33,631 nucleotides of DNA from Streptomyces sindenensis (GTDB lineage: Bacteria > Actinomycetota > Actinomycetes > Streptomycetales > Streptomycetaceae). The notes below the pieces were generated by a model. The model saw only the letters and a list, made by a program, of their open reading frames with translations. It was not told where the DNA came from and ran no database searches. The translations under genes were made by a program, and so were the position numbers. Below are positions 7,514 to 15,466 of this stretch, piece after piece. Location: contig NZ_BMSG01000051.1 in the NCBI RefSeq assembly GCF_014649035.1, forward strand, positions 1 through 33,631, given 5' to 3'. Positions within the stretch are counted from its first letter, which is position 1, and each line of letters begins with the position of its first letter.

Positions 7514-9034
7514 ATGTTCAGGATCGTTCGTATGCGTGCACTATTGGTCACCTCAGTCGGCGTCACCTGCGCGGCGGCCCTCACCCTGCCGCTCGCCGCC
7601 CCCGCCCTGTCCGCCCCGGCCGTGCCCTCCGCCTCGGCCCGACCGCCTTCCTCGGCCCCCGAGTCACCGGGGGCCGGCCCCCCATCGGTGCGGGCCGCCG
7701 AACTCCCCGTCGCCGCGTCCCGTGCGGACGCCGAAGCCGCGGGCTCGACGCAGTCCCTGCCGCTGGAGCCCCTCGCCGCGCCCTCCGACCGGTCCATGGG
7801 TCCGGCGGTGGCCGGCCAGGGGCTGGAACGCCGGACGGCCCGCCCGTTCTCGCTGGTCGGCGTGGTCTGGGACGACGCCGATGCCGAACTCCACGGCACG
7901 GTCCAGGTCCGTACCCGGGCGGCCGGCTCCGCGGACTGGTCGGGCTGGCAGGACATCGAGACCCACAACGCCGAACACGCCGCCGACCTCGGCAGCGACG
8001 AGCGGTCGTCCGGCGCCGTGCGCGGAGCGACCGCCCCTCTCTGGGTCGGCGACTCGGACGGCGTGGAAGTACGCGTGCTGCCGGAGGCGGCCGATCCGCA
8101 GAACCGGTCCGCGGCCGCTCCGCTCCCCGAAGGGCTGCGCCTCGAACTCGTCGACCCCGGCCCGGACCCCGCACCCGAGCCGGCCGCCGGGACCGCCCCC
8201 GAGCCGGCCCGGGCCGTCCCGCCCGGCCGGACCGCCACCACGGCGGCGTTCGCCGTCAACCCGCCCCCGCCCACGACGCCGGTGGTCCTGCCGGAGGTGC
8301 TCACCGCCGAGTCCGAGGCGGCCTCGGCGGTCAACGCGGAACTGGCACCGATCGGCGCGACCTTCATCCCCGCGCTGACCAAGGCCGAGACGGAGGAGGC
8401 GGCACACGCCGCGGCCGAGGCGAAGCCGTACATCGGTCCCCGGCCCGGGATCATCACCCGGAAGGGCTGGGGCGCGGACGAGAGGCTCCGCGAGCGCCAG
8501 TTCGCGTACACCAGGACCGTCAAGGCGGCCTTCGTGCACCACAGCGCGACGGGGAACAACTACACCTGCAAGCAGGCGCCCTCGGTGCTCCGCTCCATCT
8601 ACCGCTACCACGTCAAGAGCAGCGGCTGGCGGGACTTCGGCTACAACTTCGCCGTCGACAAGTGCGGAAACATCTACGAGGGACGGGCCGGCGGCGTCAC
8701 CAAGGCGGTCCTCGGAGCGCACACCCTGGGCTTCAACACCAACACCATGGGCATCGCGGTCCTCGGCTCCTACTCCTCCACCAACCCGCCTGCCGCGGCC
8801 GTGACCGCCGTCTCCAAGCTCACCGCCTGGAAGCTGGGCCTGTTCGGGGCCAATCCCAAGGGCAAGGTGACCCTCACCTCCGGCGGAAGCAACAAGTACA
8901 AGGCGGGGAAAAGGGTCAAAATGAACGTGATCTCGGGTCATCGGGACGGTTTCGCAACCGAATGCCCCGGAGCGCGTCTCTACAAGAAGCTCGGCAAGGC
9001 CCGGACCACCTCCGCCAAACTGCAGGGTCGCTGA
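7514..9034 (+). CDS. Secreted peptidoglycan recognition protein / N-acetylmuramoyl-L-alanine amidase
   Basis: 506 aa from the ATG at 7514 (GGAG 10 nt upstream); a second ATG at codon 7 would also leave a good signal peptide. Signal sequence about 1-35, then an Ala/Pro-rich linker (35-95), a beta-rich N-terminal region (about 100-215) typical of actinobacterial PGRP proteins, another Pro/Ala linker, and a C-terminal PGRP/amidase_2 domain (about 306-495). Likely zinc ligands of this fold are visible: His342/343 in VHHSATG, His476 in SGHRDG and Cys484 in TECPGARLY, together with the GYNFAVDK segment. It should cleave the amide bond between N-acetylmuramic acid and the stem peptide outside the cell, in wall turnover or development. 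Its place beside LCP and GDP-mannose genes fits an envelope locus. Confidence 0.9.
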   Translation: MFRIVRMRALLVTSVGVTCAAALTLPLAAPALSAPAVPSASARPPSSAPESPGAGPPSVRAAELPVAASRADAEAAGSTQSLPLEPLAAPSDRSMGPAVAGQGLERRTARPFSLVGVVWDDADAELHGTVQVRTRAAGSADWSGWQDIETHNAEHAADLGSDERSSGAVRGATAPLWVGDSDGVEVRVLPEAADPQNRSAAAPLPEGLRLELVDPGPDPAPEPAAGTAPEPARAVPPGRTATTAAFAVNPPPPTTPVVLPEVLTAESEAASAVNAELAPIGATFIPALTKAETEEAAHAAAEAKPYIGPRPGIITRKGWGADERLRERQFAYTRTVKAAFVHHSATGNNYTCKQAPSVLRSIYRYHVKSSGWRDFGYNFAVDKCGNIYEGRAGGVTKAVLGAHTLGFNTNTMGIAVLGSYSSTNPPAAAVTAVSKLTAWKLGLFGANPKGKVTLTSGGSNKYKAGKRVKMNVISGHRDGFATECPGARLYKKLGKARTTSAKLQGR

Positions 9035-9114
9035 CCGGAACGGGGCTCGACCGGTCTGCTTAACTGACCAGTCACGAACGAGGCCAAGCCCCGGCAGGAA
9101 GCAGAGACGGTGCT

Positions 9115-10206
9115 GTGACAGAGGCAAAAGAAGCGATTCTCCTGGTCGGGGGCAAGGGAACCCGGCTGCGCCCGCTCACGGTGCACACCCCGAAGCCGAT
9201 GGTCCCGGCGGCGGGGGTCCCCTTCCTCACCCACCAGCTGGCGCGGGCCAGGGCGGCCGGGGTGGAGCACATCGTGCTCGCCACGTCCTACCTGGCCGAG
9301 GTCTTCGAGCCGCACTTCGGCGACGGCTCCTCGCTCGGTCTGCACATCGAGTACGTCACCGAGCAGGAGCCGCTCGGCACCGGCGGAGCCATCCGCAACG
9401 TCGCGCCGAAGCTGTCCTCGGGACCGGACGAACCGGTCCTCATCTTCAACGGCGACATCCTGACCGGGCTCGACATCCGGGCCCTCGTCACCTCCCACAC
9501 CGTCTCCGGGGCGGATGTCTCCCTGCACCTGACCCGCGTGGAGGACCCGCGCGCGTTCGGCCTCGTACCGACGGACGGGACGGGCCGGGTCACCGCCTTC
9601 CTGGAGAAGCCGCAGACGCCCGAGGAGATCGTCACCGACCAGATCAACGCCGGGGCGTACATCTTCCGGCGCTCGGTCATCGACACGATCCCGGCCGGCC
9701 GCCCGGTCTCCGTCGAACGCGAGACCTTCCCCGGACTGCTCGCCTCCGGCGCCCACCTCCAGGGCATGGTCGACTCCACGTACTGGCTGGACCTTGGCAC
9801 CCCGGCCGCTTTCGTCCGCGGCTCCGCCGACCTCGTCCTCGGCCGCGCCCCGTCCCCGGCGGTCCCCGGCCGCTGCGGCGACCGCCTGGTCCTGCCGACC
9901 GCCTCCGTGGCCCCGGACGCCAAGCTCACCGGCGGCACGGTGGTCGGCGCGGGCGCGGTGATCGGCGCGGGCGCGAGGGTGGACGGCTCCACGATCCTGG
10001 AGAACGCGATCGTCGAGCCGAACGCGGTCGTCACGGACTCCCTGGTCGGCGCCGGTGCGCGGATCGGCAGCCGTACGGTCCTGGCGGGCGCGGTGATCGG
10101 CGACGGGGCCCGGGTGGGCGCGGACAACGAACTGCGCGACGGGATCAGGATCTGGTGCGGGTCGACGCTGCCGGACGCCTCGGTCCGCTTCTCCTCGGAC
10201 CAGTAG
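9115..10206 (+). CDS. manC: Mannose-1-phosphate guanylyltransferase / NDP-sugar pyrophosphorylase
   Basis: 363 aa, GTG start. An N-terminal nucleotidyltransferase domain carries the signature GGKGTRLRPLT (12-22), Lys27 in PKPM, LGTGGAI (87-93) and NGD (112-114, metal and nucleotide binding). The C-terminal third (about 250-345) is a left-handed beta-helix of hexapeptide repeats (GGTVVGAGAVIGAGARVDGS and similar). The length and neighbourhood match mycobacterial ManC (Rv3264c), so the most likely reaction is GTP + mannose-1-phosphate -> GDP-mannose + PPi. With manB and manA in the same window the whole route from fructose-6-phosphate is covered. Sequence alone cannot exclude another sugar-1-phosphate or nucleotide. 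It follows the amidase gene by 80 bp. Confidence 0.85.
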   Translation: MTEAKEAILLVGGKGTRLRPLTVHTPKPMVPAAGVPFLTHQLARARAAGVEHIVLATSYLAEVFEPHFGDGSSLGLHIEYVTEQEPLGTGGAIRNVAPKLSSGPDEPVLIFNGDILTGLDIRALVTSHTVSGADVSLHLTRVEDPRAFGLVPTDGTGRVTAFLEKPQTPEEIVTDQINAGAYIFRRSVIDTIPAGRPVSVERETFPGLLASGAHLQGMVDSTYWLDLGTPAAFVRGSADLVLGRAPSPAVPGRCGDRLVLPTASVAPDAKLTGGTVVGAGAVIGAGARVDGSTILENAIVEPNAVVTDSLVGAGARIGSRTVLAGAVIGDGARVGADNELRDGIRIWCGSTLPDASVRFSSDQ

Positions 10207-10233
10207 CCCTCCTGCCCGTACCCTCGAAGAGCG

Positions 10234-10258
10234 GCGGGAGGAGCAGCAGCCCTCCCGC
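10234..10258 (+). terminator. Hairpin between manC and the DNA glycosylase
   Basis: GCGGGAGG (10234-10241) pairs perfectly with CCTCCCGC (10251-10258) around a 9-nt loop, 28 nt past the manC stop. It is a probable terminator or processing stem. It also argues against starting the next gene upstream of it. Confidence 0.45.
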
Positions 10259-10289
10259 ACCGACGAGCAACCAGGGACACCGAGGCTTC

Positions 10290-11327
10290 GTGGCAGGACG
10301 ATTCGCCCCCCGCACCGCGCGAGCGGCGCTGCCGCACCAGGCTGCTGCGGGCCGGGCCGCCGGCCCCGGGGCAGCCGCGTCCCGTCGGCAGTCCGCCGCG
10401 GCCACGCCGGAAGGACCGCCCCGCACCCGGGAGTGGACCCCACCGGCCCCCCTGGACCTCCGCCTGGTGCTGGGCCCGCTGCGCCGGGGCCCGGCGGACC
10501 CCACGTTCCGGATGGCGGGGGACGGCACGTTCTGGCGGGCGACCCGCACGCCCGTGGGCCCCGGCACCCTGCGCATCGCGCGGCAGGGCGACCGGGTCGC
10601 GGCGACGGCGTGGGGCCCCGGCGCGGACTGGCTGCTGGAAGGCCTGCCGGCGCTGCTGGGCGCGGAGGACGACCCGGAGGCGTTCGTCCCGCACCACCGC
10701 CTGCTGGCCCTGACCCGCCACCGCCGCCCGGGCCTGCGCCTGCTGCGCACGGGCCTGGTGCTGGAGTCGCTGATCCCCTCGGTCCTGGAGCAGAAGGTCA
10801 CCACGGACGAGGCCTACCGATCCTGGCGCCATCTGGTCCGCCGCTTCGGCACGCCCGCGCCCGGCCCCACCGCGGACCTGGGCCTGCACGTCATGCCGGA
10901 CCCGCGCGGCTGGGCGATGATCCCGTCCTGGGAATGGCACCGGGCGAACGTGGACGGCAAGCGCTCGTCGACGATCCTGCGAGCGGTACGGGTGGCCCAC
11001 CGCCTGGAGGAGGCGGCGACGATGCCCCTGCCCGAGGCACGGACCCGCCTCCAGCTGATCCCCGGAATCGGCCCCTGGACGGCGGCCGAGACCCTCCAGC
11101 GCTCGAACGGCGCGGCGGACGCGGTCACGATCGGCGACCTGCACCTCCCCGGCATCGTGGGCCACGCCCTGGCGGACAACCGCGACGCGGACGACGAGGA
11201 GATGCTGAGGCTGCTGATGCCCTACGAGGGCCAGCGCCACCGGGCGACGCGCCTGATCCTGCTCTCGGGCCGCACCCCGGCGCGCAGAGCCCCGAGGATG
11301 CAGCCGGGCAACATCGTGAACCTGTAG
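10290..11327 (+). CDS. DNA-3-methyladenine glycosylase-like protein (HhH-GPD superfamily)
   Basis: 345 aa from the GTG at 10290. The open frame continues upstream to 10155, but that part overlaps manC and the intergenic hairpin, so the internal GTG (GAGG just upstream) is preferred. The C-terminal half carries the helix-hairpin-helix/GPD signature LIPGIGPWTAAE with the catalytic-type Asp in IGDLHLPG. The position equivalent to the lysine of bifunctional glycosylases does not show as Lys, so it should be a monofunctional AlkA-like enzyme that removes alkylated bases. LESLIPSVLEQKVT matches the DNA-binding helix region of this family. The first 50 residues are Ala/Arg/Pro-rich and unlike the family core. 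It is functionally unrelated to its envelope neighbours. Confidence 0.82.
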   Translation: MAGRFAPRTARAALPHQAAAGRAAGPGAAASRRQSAAATPEGPPRTREWTPPAPLDLRLVLGPLRRGPADPTFRMAGDGTFWRATRTPVGPGTLRIARQGDRVAATAWGPGADWLLEGLPALLGAEDDPEAFVPHHRLLALTRHRRPGLRLLRTGLVLESLIPSVLEQKVTTDEAYRSWRHLVRRFGTPAPGPTADLGLHVMPDPRGWAMIPSWEWHRANVDGKRSSTILRAVRVAHRLEEAATMPLPEARTRLQLIPGIGPWTAAETLQRSNGAADAVTIGDLHLPGIVGHALADNRDADDEEMLRLLMPYEGQRHRATRLILLSGRTPARRAPRMQPGNIVNL

Positions 11328-11346
11328 CGCCTGCTTCCAGCGCTCC

Positions 11347-11479
11347 GGCCCACCCCAGCCCCTGCGGCCCATCCCAGCCCCTCGGGCCTACCCCAGCCCC
11401 TCGGGCCTACCCCAGCCCCTCGGGCCTACCCCAGCCCCTCGGGCCTACCCCAGCCCCTCGGGCCCATCCCAGCCCCTCC
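11347..11479. repeat. 19-bp tandem repeat, seven units
   Basis: Seven consecutive 19-bp units. Units 3-6 (11385-11460) are identical (ggcctaccccagcccctcg); units 1, 2 and 7 differ at a few bases. The last unit runs straight into the intergenic repeat element that starts near 11470, so the array looks like amplification of that element's first half. Confidence 0.9.
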
Positions 11480-11560
11480 GGCGCTTGAGGAGCGGGGTCC
11501 GGGGCGGAGCCCCGGTTTCGGGAAGGGGCGGGTAGGGGACAAGCCCCGCGCAGCGGCCAC
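11470..11560 (+). repeat. GC-rich intergenic repeat element, copy A, with terminator-like hairpin
   Basis: This stretch matches 24103-24190 closely: both have an AGCC...TCCGGCGCTTGAGGA head, a GGGGCGGAGCCCCGG core and a CGGGAAGGGGCGG tail. The core forms CCGGGGC (11499-11505) / GCCCCGG (11509-11515) with a 3-nt loop. It lies just past the glycosylase stop in the sense orientation and is probably a dispersed Streptomyces intergenic repeat that serves as a terminator. The rest of the gap (to 11636) is C-rich low-complexity sequence. Confidence 0.75.
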
Positions 11561-11636
11561 CACACCCCCACGCACCCACCCCACAAGCCCCCACGCCCCA
11601 CCCCACAACCCCGCACCACCCGCAGACACCCCCACC

Positions 11637-12962
11637 TCACCGCACCGTGAGAAACTCCTCCGCCTCCCGAACGGCCCGCTCCCGAGGCACCCCGACCCCA
11701 CGCCCCACAGCCACCGCCCCCAACGGATCCCACGACGCCGGCAGCGCCAGCACCTCCCGCACCACATCCCGGCAGAACATCGTCGAGGACACCCACGCCG
11801 ACCCCAACCGCTCACCCGCCAACGCCACCAGGAAGTTCTGCACCCCGGCCCCCGCCGCGACCACGAACATCTCGCGCTCCGCGGTGTCCCGCCGCTCGTC
11901 CCCGTACGCGTGGGAGCCGTCCATCACCAGGCACGGCACCACCAGATACGGCGCGTTGCGCAGCACATCCCCGCGCCGCACCCGCTTCGCGATCGACTCC
12001 TCGCTCTTCCCGTCGCGCCGCAGATCCTCGATCCACGCCTCCCGCATCGCGTCGAGCAACCGGGTCCGCGACTCGGCGGACTCCAGCAGCACGAACCGCC
12101 ACGGCGTCGTGTGATGAGGCGCGGGCGCGGTGACGGCAGCCGCCACGGCGCGCCGCACCGCCCCCGGATCCACCGGCTCGTCGCTGAACTCGCGCACCGT
12201 ACGCCGCAGCAGCACCGCCTCACGCACGGCCTCGGACGTCCCTAGCCGGAACATGTCATCGGCAGCGCTGCGCACCAACGCCCGGGCGCCGGGCCCGTCG
12301 TCCACGTCATCGGGGGCGACCACGTGCGACAGCCCCCGGACCACCGCCACCGGCAGCCCGTCCGCCTTGCCCTTGACCAGATCCCCGGCCGAGGCCAGCT
12401 CGTCCGCCGTGGCCACGACGGTGGCGCTGAGCGGATTGCCGTACGCGTCCGTCCCGCCCCGCAGATCGTCCAGGACCCGCACCCCGGCCGCACCGATCGC
12501 GACATCGGTCAGCCCGTTGCGCCAGGGCCGCCCGGAGGTGTCCGTGACGAGGACGCCGACCTCCACGCCGAGGATGTCCCGCAGCCCCTCCCGGACGGTC
12601 CGGGCGGAGGCGTCGGGGTCCTCGGGCAGCAGGAGCACGGTCCCGGCGGGAGTGTTGGACGCGTCGACCCCCGCGGCGGCCATGACCAGCCCCTGCCGGT
12701 TCTCCACGATCCGCAGGGTCCCGCGCCGCGCGACGACCCGCACGGTCTCGGCGTCGATGGCGGCCTCACGGTCCGCGGCCTCGACGATCCGGCCCTCCGC
12801 CTTGGAGACGATCTTCGAGGTGACGAGCAGGATGTCCCCGTCGACCAGCCCCGGCTCGGCGGTGGCGATCAGTTTGGCGAGATCGTCACCGTCCCGGACC
12901 TCGGGCATCCCACCCACGGCCCACACACGGAAGGAAGGCGAGCCCCCAGACCCATCACTCAC
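11637..12962 (-). CDS. fbiB: Coenzyme F420-0:L-glutamate ligase fused to nitroreductase-like domain (CofE/FbiB)
   Basis: 441 aa, GTG start at 12962 overlapping the cofD stop by 4 nt (GTGA), so the two are translationally coupled. The open frame extends further upstream, but that part lies antisense-frame over cofD and is ignored. The N-terminal half (about 10-225) is CofE: GMPEVRDGDDLA, DILLVTSKIVSKAEGR, DTSGRPWRNG and DAYGNPLSATVV. It adds gamma-linked glutamates to F420-0. The C-terminal half (about 240-435) is a flavin nitroreductase-like domain (RRTVREFSDEPVD, TTPWRF). In mycobacterial FbiB this two-domain form both reduces dehydro-F420-0 and glutamylates it, and the same is likely here. 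It is the last gene of the cysteine dioxygenase-cofD-fbiB operon. Confidence 0.93.
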   Translation of the reverse strand: MSDGSGGSPSFRVWAVGGMPEVRDGDDLAKLIATAEPGLVDGDILLVTSKIVSKAEGRIVEAADREAAIDAETVRVVARRGTLRIVENRQGLVMAAAGVDASNTPAGTVLLLPEDPDASARTVREGLRDILGVEVGVLVTDTSGRPWRNGLTDVAIGAAGVRVLDDLRGGTDAYGNPLSATVVATADELASAGDLVKGKADGLPVAVVRGLSHVVAPDDVDDGPGARALVRSAADDMFRLGTSEAVREAVLLRRTVREFSDEPVDPGAVRRAVAAAVTAPAPHHTTPWRFVLLESAESRTRLLDAMREAWIEDLRRDGKSEESIAKRVRRGDVLRNAPYLVVPCLVMDGSHAYGDERRDTAEREMFVVAAGAGVQNFLVALAGERLGSAWVSSTMFCRDVVREVLALPASWDPLGAVAVGRGVGVPRERAVREAEEFLTVR

Positions 12963-13915
12963 GCCCGAACCTCCTCGGCCAGCGCCAGCGCCTGCCGGGC
13001 CATCTCCGCCGTCGCGTCCACGTCCGTCATCATCAGCGGCACCGCCCGGCAGCGGATCCCCGCCGCCTCCACCTCGTCGACCGCACCGGCGTCCACCGTG
13101 TCCACGAGCCATCCGTCCAGCAGCCCCGACCCGTAATGCTGGGCCACGGCCGAGGCCGTCGACGCGACGCCCACGGCGGCGAGCACCTTGTCCGCCATCC
13201 CGCGCACGGGCGCGTCCCCGACGATCGGGGAGAGGCCGACGACCGGCACGCCCGCCTCGGCGATGGCCTCCCGGATCCCGGGCACGGCGAGGATGGTGCC
13301 GACGGACACCACCGGGTTCGACGGCGGGAAGACGATGACGTCGGCGGCGCCGATGGCCTCCAGCACCCCCGGGGCCGGCTTGGCCTGCTCCGCCCCGACC
13401 GGCACGATCGCCCGCGCCTCGACGGAGGCGCGCAGCTTCACCCAGTACTCCTGGAAGTGGATCGCCTTGCTCTCGCCGTCCATCTCGACGGCGACATGCG
13501 TCTCGACCCGGTCGTCCGACATGGGGAGCAGCCGCACCCCCGGCTGCCAGCGGGCGCAGAGCGCCTCGGTGACCGCGCTCAGGGGGTAGCCGGCGCCCAG
13601 CATCTGGGTACGGACGATGTGGGTCGCGAAGTCGCGGTCGCCGAGACCGAACCACTCGGGGCCCACCCCGTACGCCGCGAGCTCCTCCTTGACCCGGAAG
13701 GTCTCGTCGGTACGCCCCCAGCCCTGCTCCTCGTTGATGCCACCGCCGAGGGTGTACATCACGGTGTCGAGGTCGGGACAGACCTTCAGCCCGAACAGAT
13801 GGATGTCATCACCCGTGTTGCCGATCACCGTGATGTCCGCGTCGGGCGCGGCCTGCTTGAGGCCGCGAAGGAAACGGGCACCGCCGATGCCACCGGCCAG
13901 AACAACAATGCGCAT
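12959..13915 (-). CDS. cofD: 2-phospho-L-lactate (phosphoenolpyruvyl) transferase, F420 biosynthesis (CofD/FbiA)
   Basis: 318 aa, ATG start, the usual length for the family. It begins with MRIVVLAGGIGGARFLRGL, the glycine-rich nucleotide-binding start of CofD. Also typical are ITVIGNTGDD, LCPDLDTVMYTLGG-like spacing (here KVCPDLDTVMYTLGG), GDRDFATHIVR and FPPSNPVVSVG. The enzyme joins the guanosine-activated phospholactyl (archaea) or phosphoenolpyruvyl (mycobacteria) group to the deazaflavin Fo, giving F420-0 or dehydro-F420-0. Since the partner gene has the FbiB fusion, the phosphoenolpyruvyl version is more likely. Its end overlaps fbiB by 4 nt, and cysteine dioxygenase ends 13 nt before its start. 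Confidence 0.95.
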   Translation of the reverse strand: MRIVVLAGGIGGARFLRGLKQAAPDADITVIGNTGDDIHLFGLKVCPDLDTVMYTLGGGINEEQGWGRTDETFRVKEELAAYGVGPEWFGLGDRDFATHIVRTQMLGAGYPLSAVTEALCARWQPGVRLLPMSDDRVETHVAVEMDGESKAIHFQEYWVKLRASVEARAIVPVGAEQAKPAPGVLEAIGAADVIVFPPSNPVVSVGTILAVPGIREAIAEAGVPVVGLSPIVGDAPVRGMADKVLAAVGVASTASAVAQHYGSGLLDGWLVDTVDAGAVDEVEAAGIRCRAVPLMMTDVDATAEMARQALALAEEVRA

Positions 13916-13928
13916 GCACAGCAGTCTG

Positions 13929-14429
13929 TCAGGCGGGCACGGCGTCCACGGCCGTCGGGGCGCTTTGGCTCGGGTGCATCGGCATCTCGGTCAGGCCCGG
14001 GTAGTAGATGTGCAGACTCACGGCCGGTTCGAGCGAATCGTTGACCACTTCGTGGACGTACCCCGGGGCGAAGGACCGCTGCGCGCCCGCGCCCAGGGCC
14101 CGTGTCCCGCGCTCGGTGTGCTCGGTCAACTCGCCTTCCAGCACGGTGAGTACGCCGGCGGAGAGGCCGTGGTCGTGCCGCCCGCTGCCCTGTCCGGGCA
14201 CCCAGCTGAGCAGCCACACCTCGTAACCGGGACCCTGGTGCAGGCGGTGGTACCAGCGGGAGGCGGAGTCGTACCGGACGATGTCCGCCCACCGTGCGCG
14301 GTCGGCCGCGATGGAGCGCGCGAGGCCGACGAACTCGGAGACGGTGGAGGGGTGCTCGCGGGCGGGCCGGAGGAGGTGCTGGACCTCAAGGATGTCGCCG
14401 GCGATCTGAAGGTCGCTGTCGCTGTTCAT
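13929..14429 (-). CDS. Cysteine dioxygenase family protein
   Basis: 166 aa, ATG start with GAGGAA upstream. A cupin-type thiol dioxygenase: the iron ligands are visible as His-x-His in GRHDHGLSAG and the third His in SLHIYYPG; GYEVWLLSW and the LEGELTEHTERG turn follow the cysteine dioxygenase pattern. The length is close to bacterial enzymes of this family. Expected reaction: L-cysteine + O2 -> cysteine sulfinate in the cytoplasm. Other thiols such as 3-mercaptopropionate are possible, since substrate specificity cannot be read from the motifs. It is the first gene of an operon with cofD and fbiB (13-nt gap). The functional reason for pairing a thiol dioxygenase with F420 synthesis is not known to me. 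Confidence 0.88.
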   Translation of the reverse strand: MNSDSDLQIAGDILEVQHLLRPAREHPSTVSEFVGLARSIAADRARWADIVRYDSASRWYHRLHQGPGYEVWLLSWVPGQGSGRHDHGLSAGVLTVLEGELTEHTERGTRALGAGAQRSFAPGYVHEVVNDSLEPAVSLHIYYPGLTEMPMHPSQSAPTAVDAVPA

Positions 14430-15003
14430 GGCTGCGGTGGTTCCTCGGCAGGGGGAGTGCGCGTGCGGGGAGTCACGATGAATGCAGGGAGGAGCGCGGA
14501 GAACGAAGGAAAACGCTCGACCGGAGAGGCTGGATCAGAGCTGGAGCGCTACGGCATCAACAGCTGTGACAGCTGGAACAGCAACAGCGAGCCTGGACAG
14601 CGCTACGGAACCCACGGATGTGGGTGACGTGCAGGGCTGCGGTCGCTGGCATGGAGTCAAGGAGACCGGCTCGGTCTTCCGCTGTCAACCCGATGCCCGA
14701 TATGGGGGCAATGTTTCACCCCTTCCGGTTGCCGGATTCGGAGAAAGGTTTATGCACCTGGGAGCGGGGACACCTGGCGCATCATCCGTGCTTTCAAACA
14801 CGGCTGACGCTCCGTGACCTGACTGTGATCTTGGTCGCTTCGGTGATCGAATCGCAACACAAGGCGGACCTCGTTCGTCTTCATCGAGAGAGGGTGTGAG
14901 GCCGTGCAGCCCGTGACATATGTCAGATTTTTGCTGATTTGAACACTTACCGCATACGCTTGGTTCCGCAGAGTGAATCCCTGGGCCAATAGCAGATCCT
15001 CGC
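14430..15003. other. Long intergenic region upstream of whiB and of the dioxygenase operon
   Basis: About 570 bases between divergent genes with no supportable open frame. Part of it is poorer in GC than the coding flanks. It contains a cluster of five ACAGC words at 14559-14603, including two CAGCTG palindromes (14561-14566, 14570-14575), and must hold promoters for both directions. In S. coelicolor whiB is known to use more than one promoter, so a long regulatory region is expected. Confidence 0.5.
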
Positions 15004-15033
15004 TTGACTGTCCCAGAGCTACAGATTTGTAAT
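15004..15033 (+). promoter_or_regulatory. Candidate sigma-70-type promoter of whiB
   Basis: TTGACT (15004-15009), an 18-nt spacer, then TGTAAT (15028-15033), about 65 nt before the whiB ATG. This is close to the vegetative HrdB consensus and lies in an AT-richer patch. The transcription start has not been shown. Confidence 0.5.
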
Positions 15034-15099
15034 TTCACTCGTGTCGTTCAGCCGCAAAAGGCTGCATCACGGGACGCAAGAGACAGACGAGGGGCGCAC

Positions 15100-15363
15100 A
15101 TGACCGAGCTGTTCCAGCAACTGCTGGTCGAGGACGCGGACGAGGAACTCGGCTGGCAGGAGCGCGCACTGTGCGCCCAGACCGATCCCGAGTCCTTCTT
15201 CCCCGAGAAGGGCGGATCCACCCGCGAGGCCAAGAAGGTCTGCCTGGCCTGCGAGGTGCGCTCGGAATGCCTGGAGTACGCCCTCTCCAACGACGAACGC
15301 TTCGGCATCTGGGGCGGGCTCTCCGAGCGGGAGCGACGACGCCTGAAGAAGGCCGCGATCTGA
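15100..15363 (+). CDS. whiB: WhiB, iron-sulfur transcriptional regulator of sporulation
   Basis: 87 aa from the ATG at 15100 (GAGGGG 6 nt upstream). A longer open frame upstream lacks a good ribosome site and is ignored. The protein has the full Wbl layout: four cluster-binding cysteines (25, 48, 51, 57; C-x22-C-x2-C-x5-C), the GIWGG turn (69-73) and the basic C-terminus ERERRRLKKAAI that contacts DNA. As I recall it, the sequence is nearly identical to S. coelicolor WhiB, which acts with WhiA to trigger sporulation septation. Wbl proteins bind a [4Fe-4S] cluster and the sigma factor region 4. The position next to fbiA/fbiB and manB-type genes matches whiB2 in mycobacteria. It is monocistronic, judging from the hairpin at 15665-15717. 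Confidence 0.97.
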   Translation: MTELFQQLLVEDADEELGWQERALCAQTDPESFFPEKGGSTREAKKVCLACEVRSECLEYALSNDERFGIWGGLSERERRRLKKAAI

Positions 15364-15466
15364 CACGAGGCCGCCCGCCGGCACCGGCCGGACCGGCCGA
15401 GCCGCCCCTCTCATCGGCGCGGGACACCACACACCGATCTCATCGACGCGCGACGCGCGACGCCGG

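Noticed and set aside
4905..8378. A 1157-codon plus-strand open frame across LCP3 and the TIGR03089 gene
   Set aside because: It is the complement-frame shadow of minus-strand high-GC genes; the translation is Arg/Gly/Val/Pro-rich with no domain, while the opposite strand gives clear LCP and TIGR03089 proteins.
11347..11479. CRISPR-like array
   Set aside because: 19-bp units directly abut with no spacers; it is a simple tandem repeat derived from an intergenic element.
11637..13655. A 672-aa minus-strand frame that would fuse extra sequence onto FbiB
   Set aside because: The first 230 codons lie over cofD in another frame and are Arg/Gly-rich noise; the real start is the GTG at 12962 coupled to the cofD stop.
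14482..14817. A 111-codon plus-strand frame upstream of whiB
   Set aside because: Low-complexity Thr/Ala/Ser content, no clear ribosome site, and located in the divergent regulatory region.
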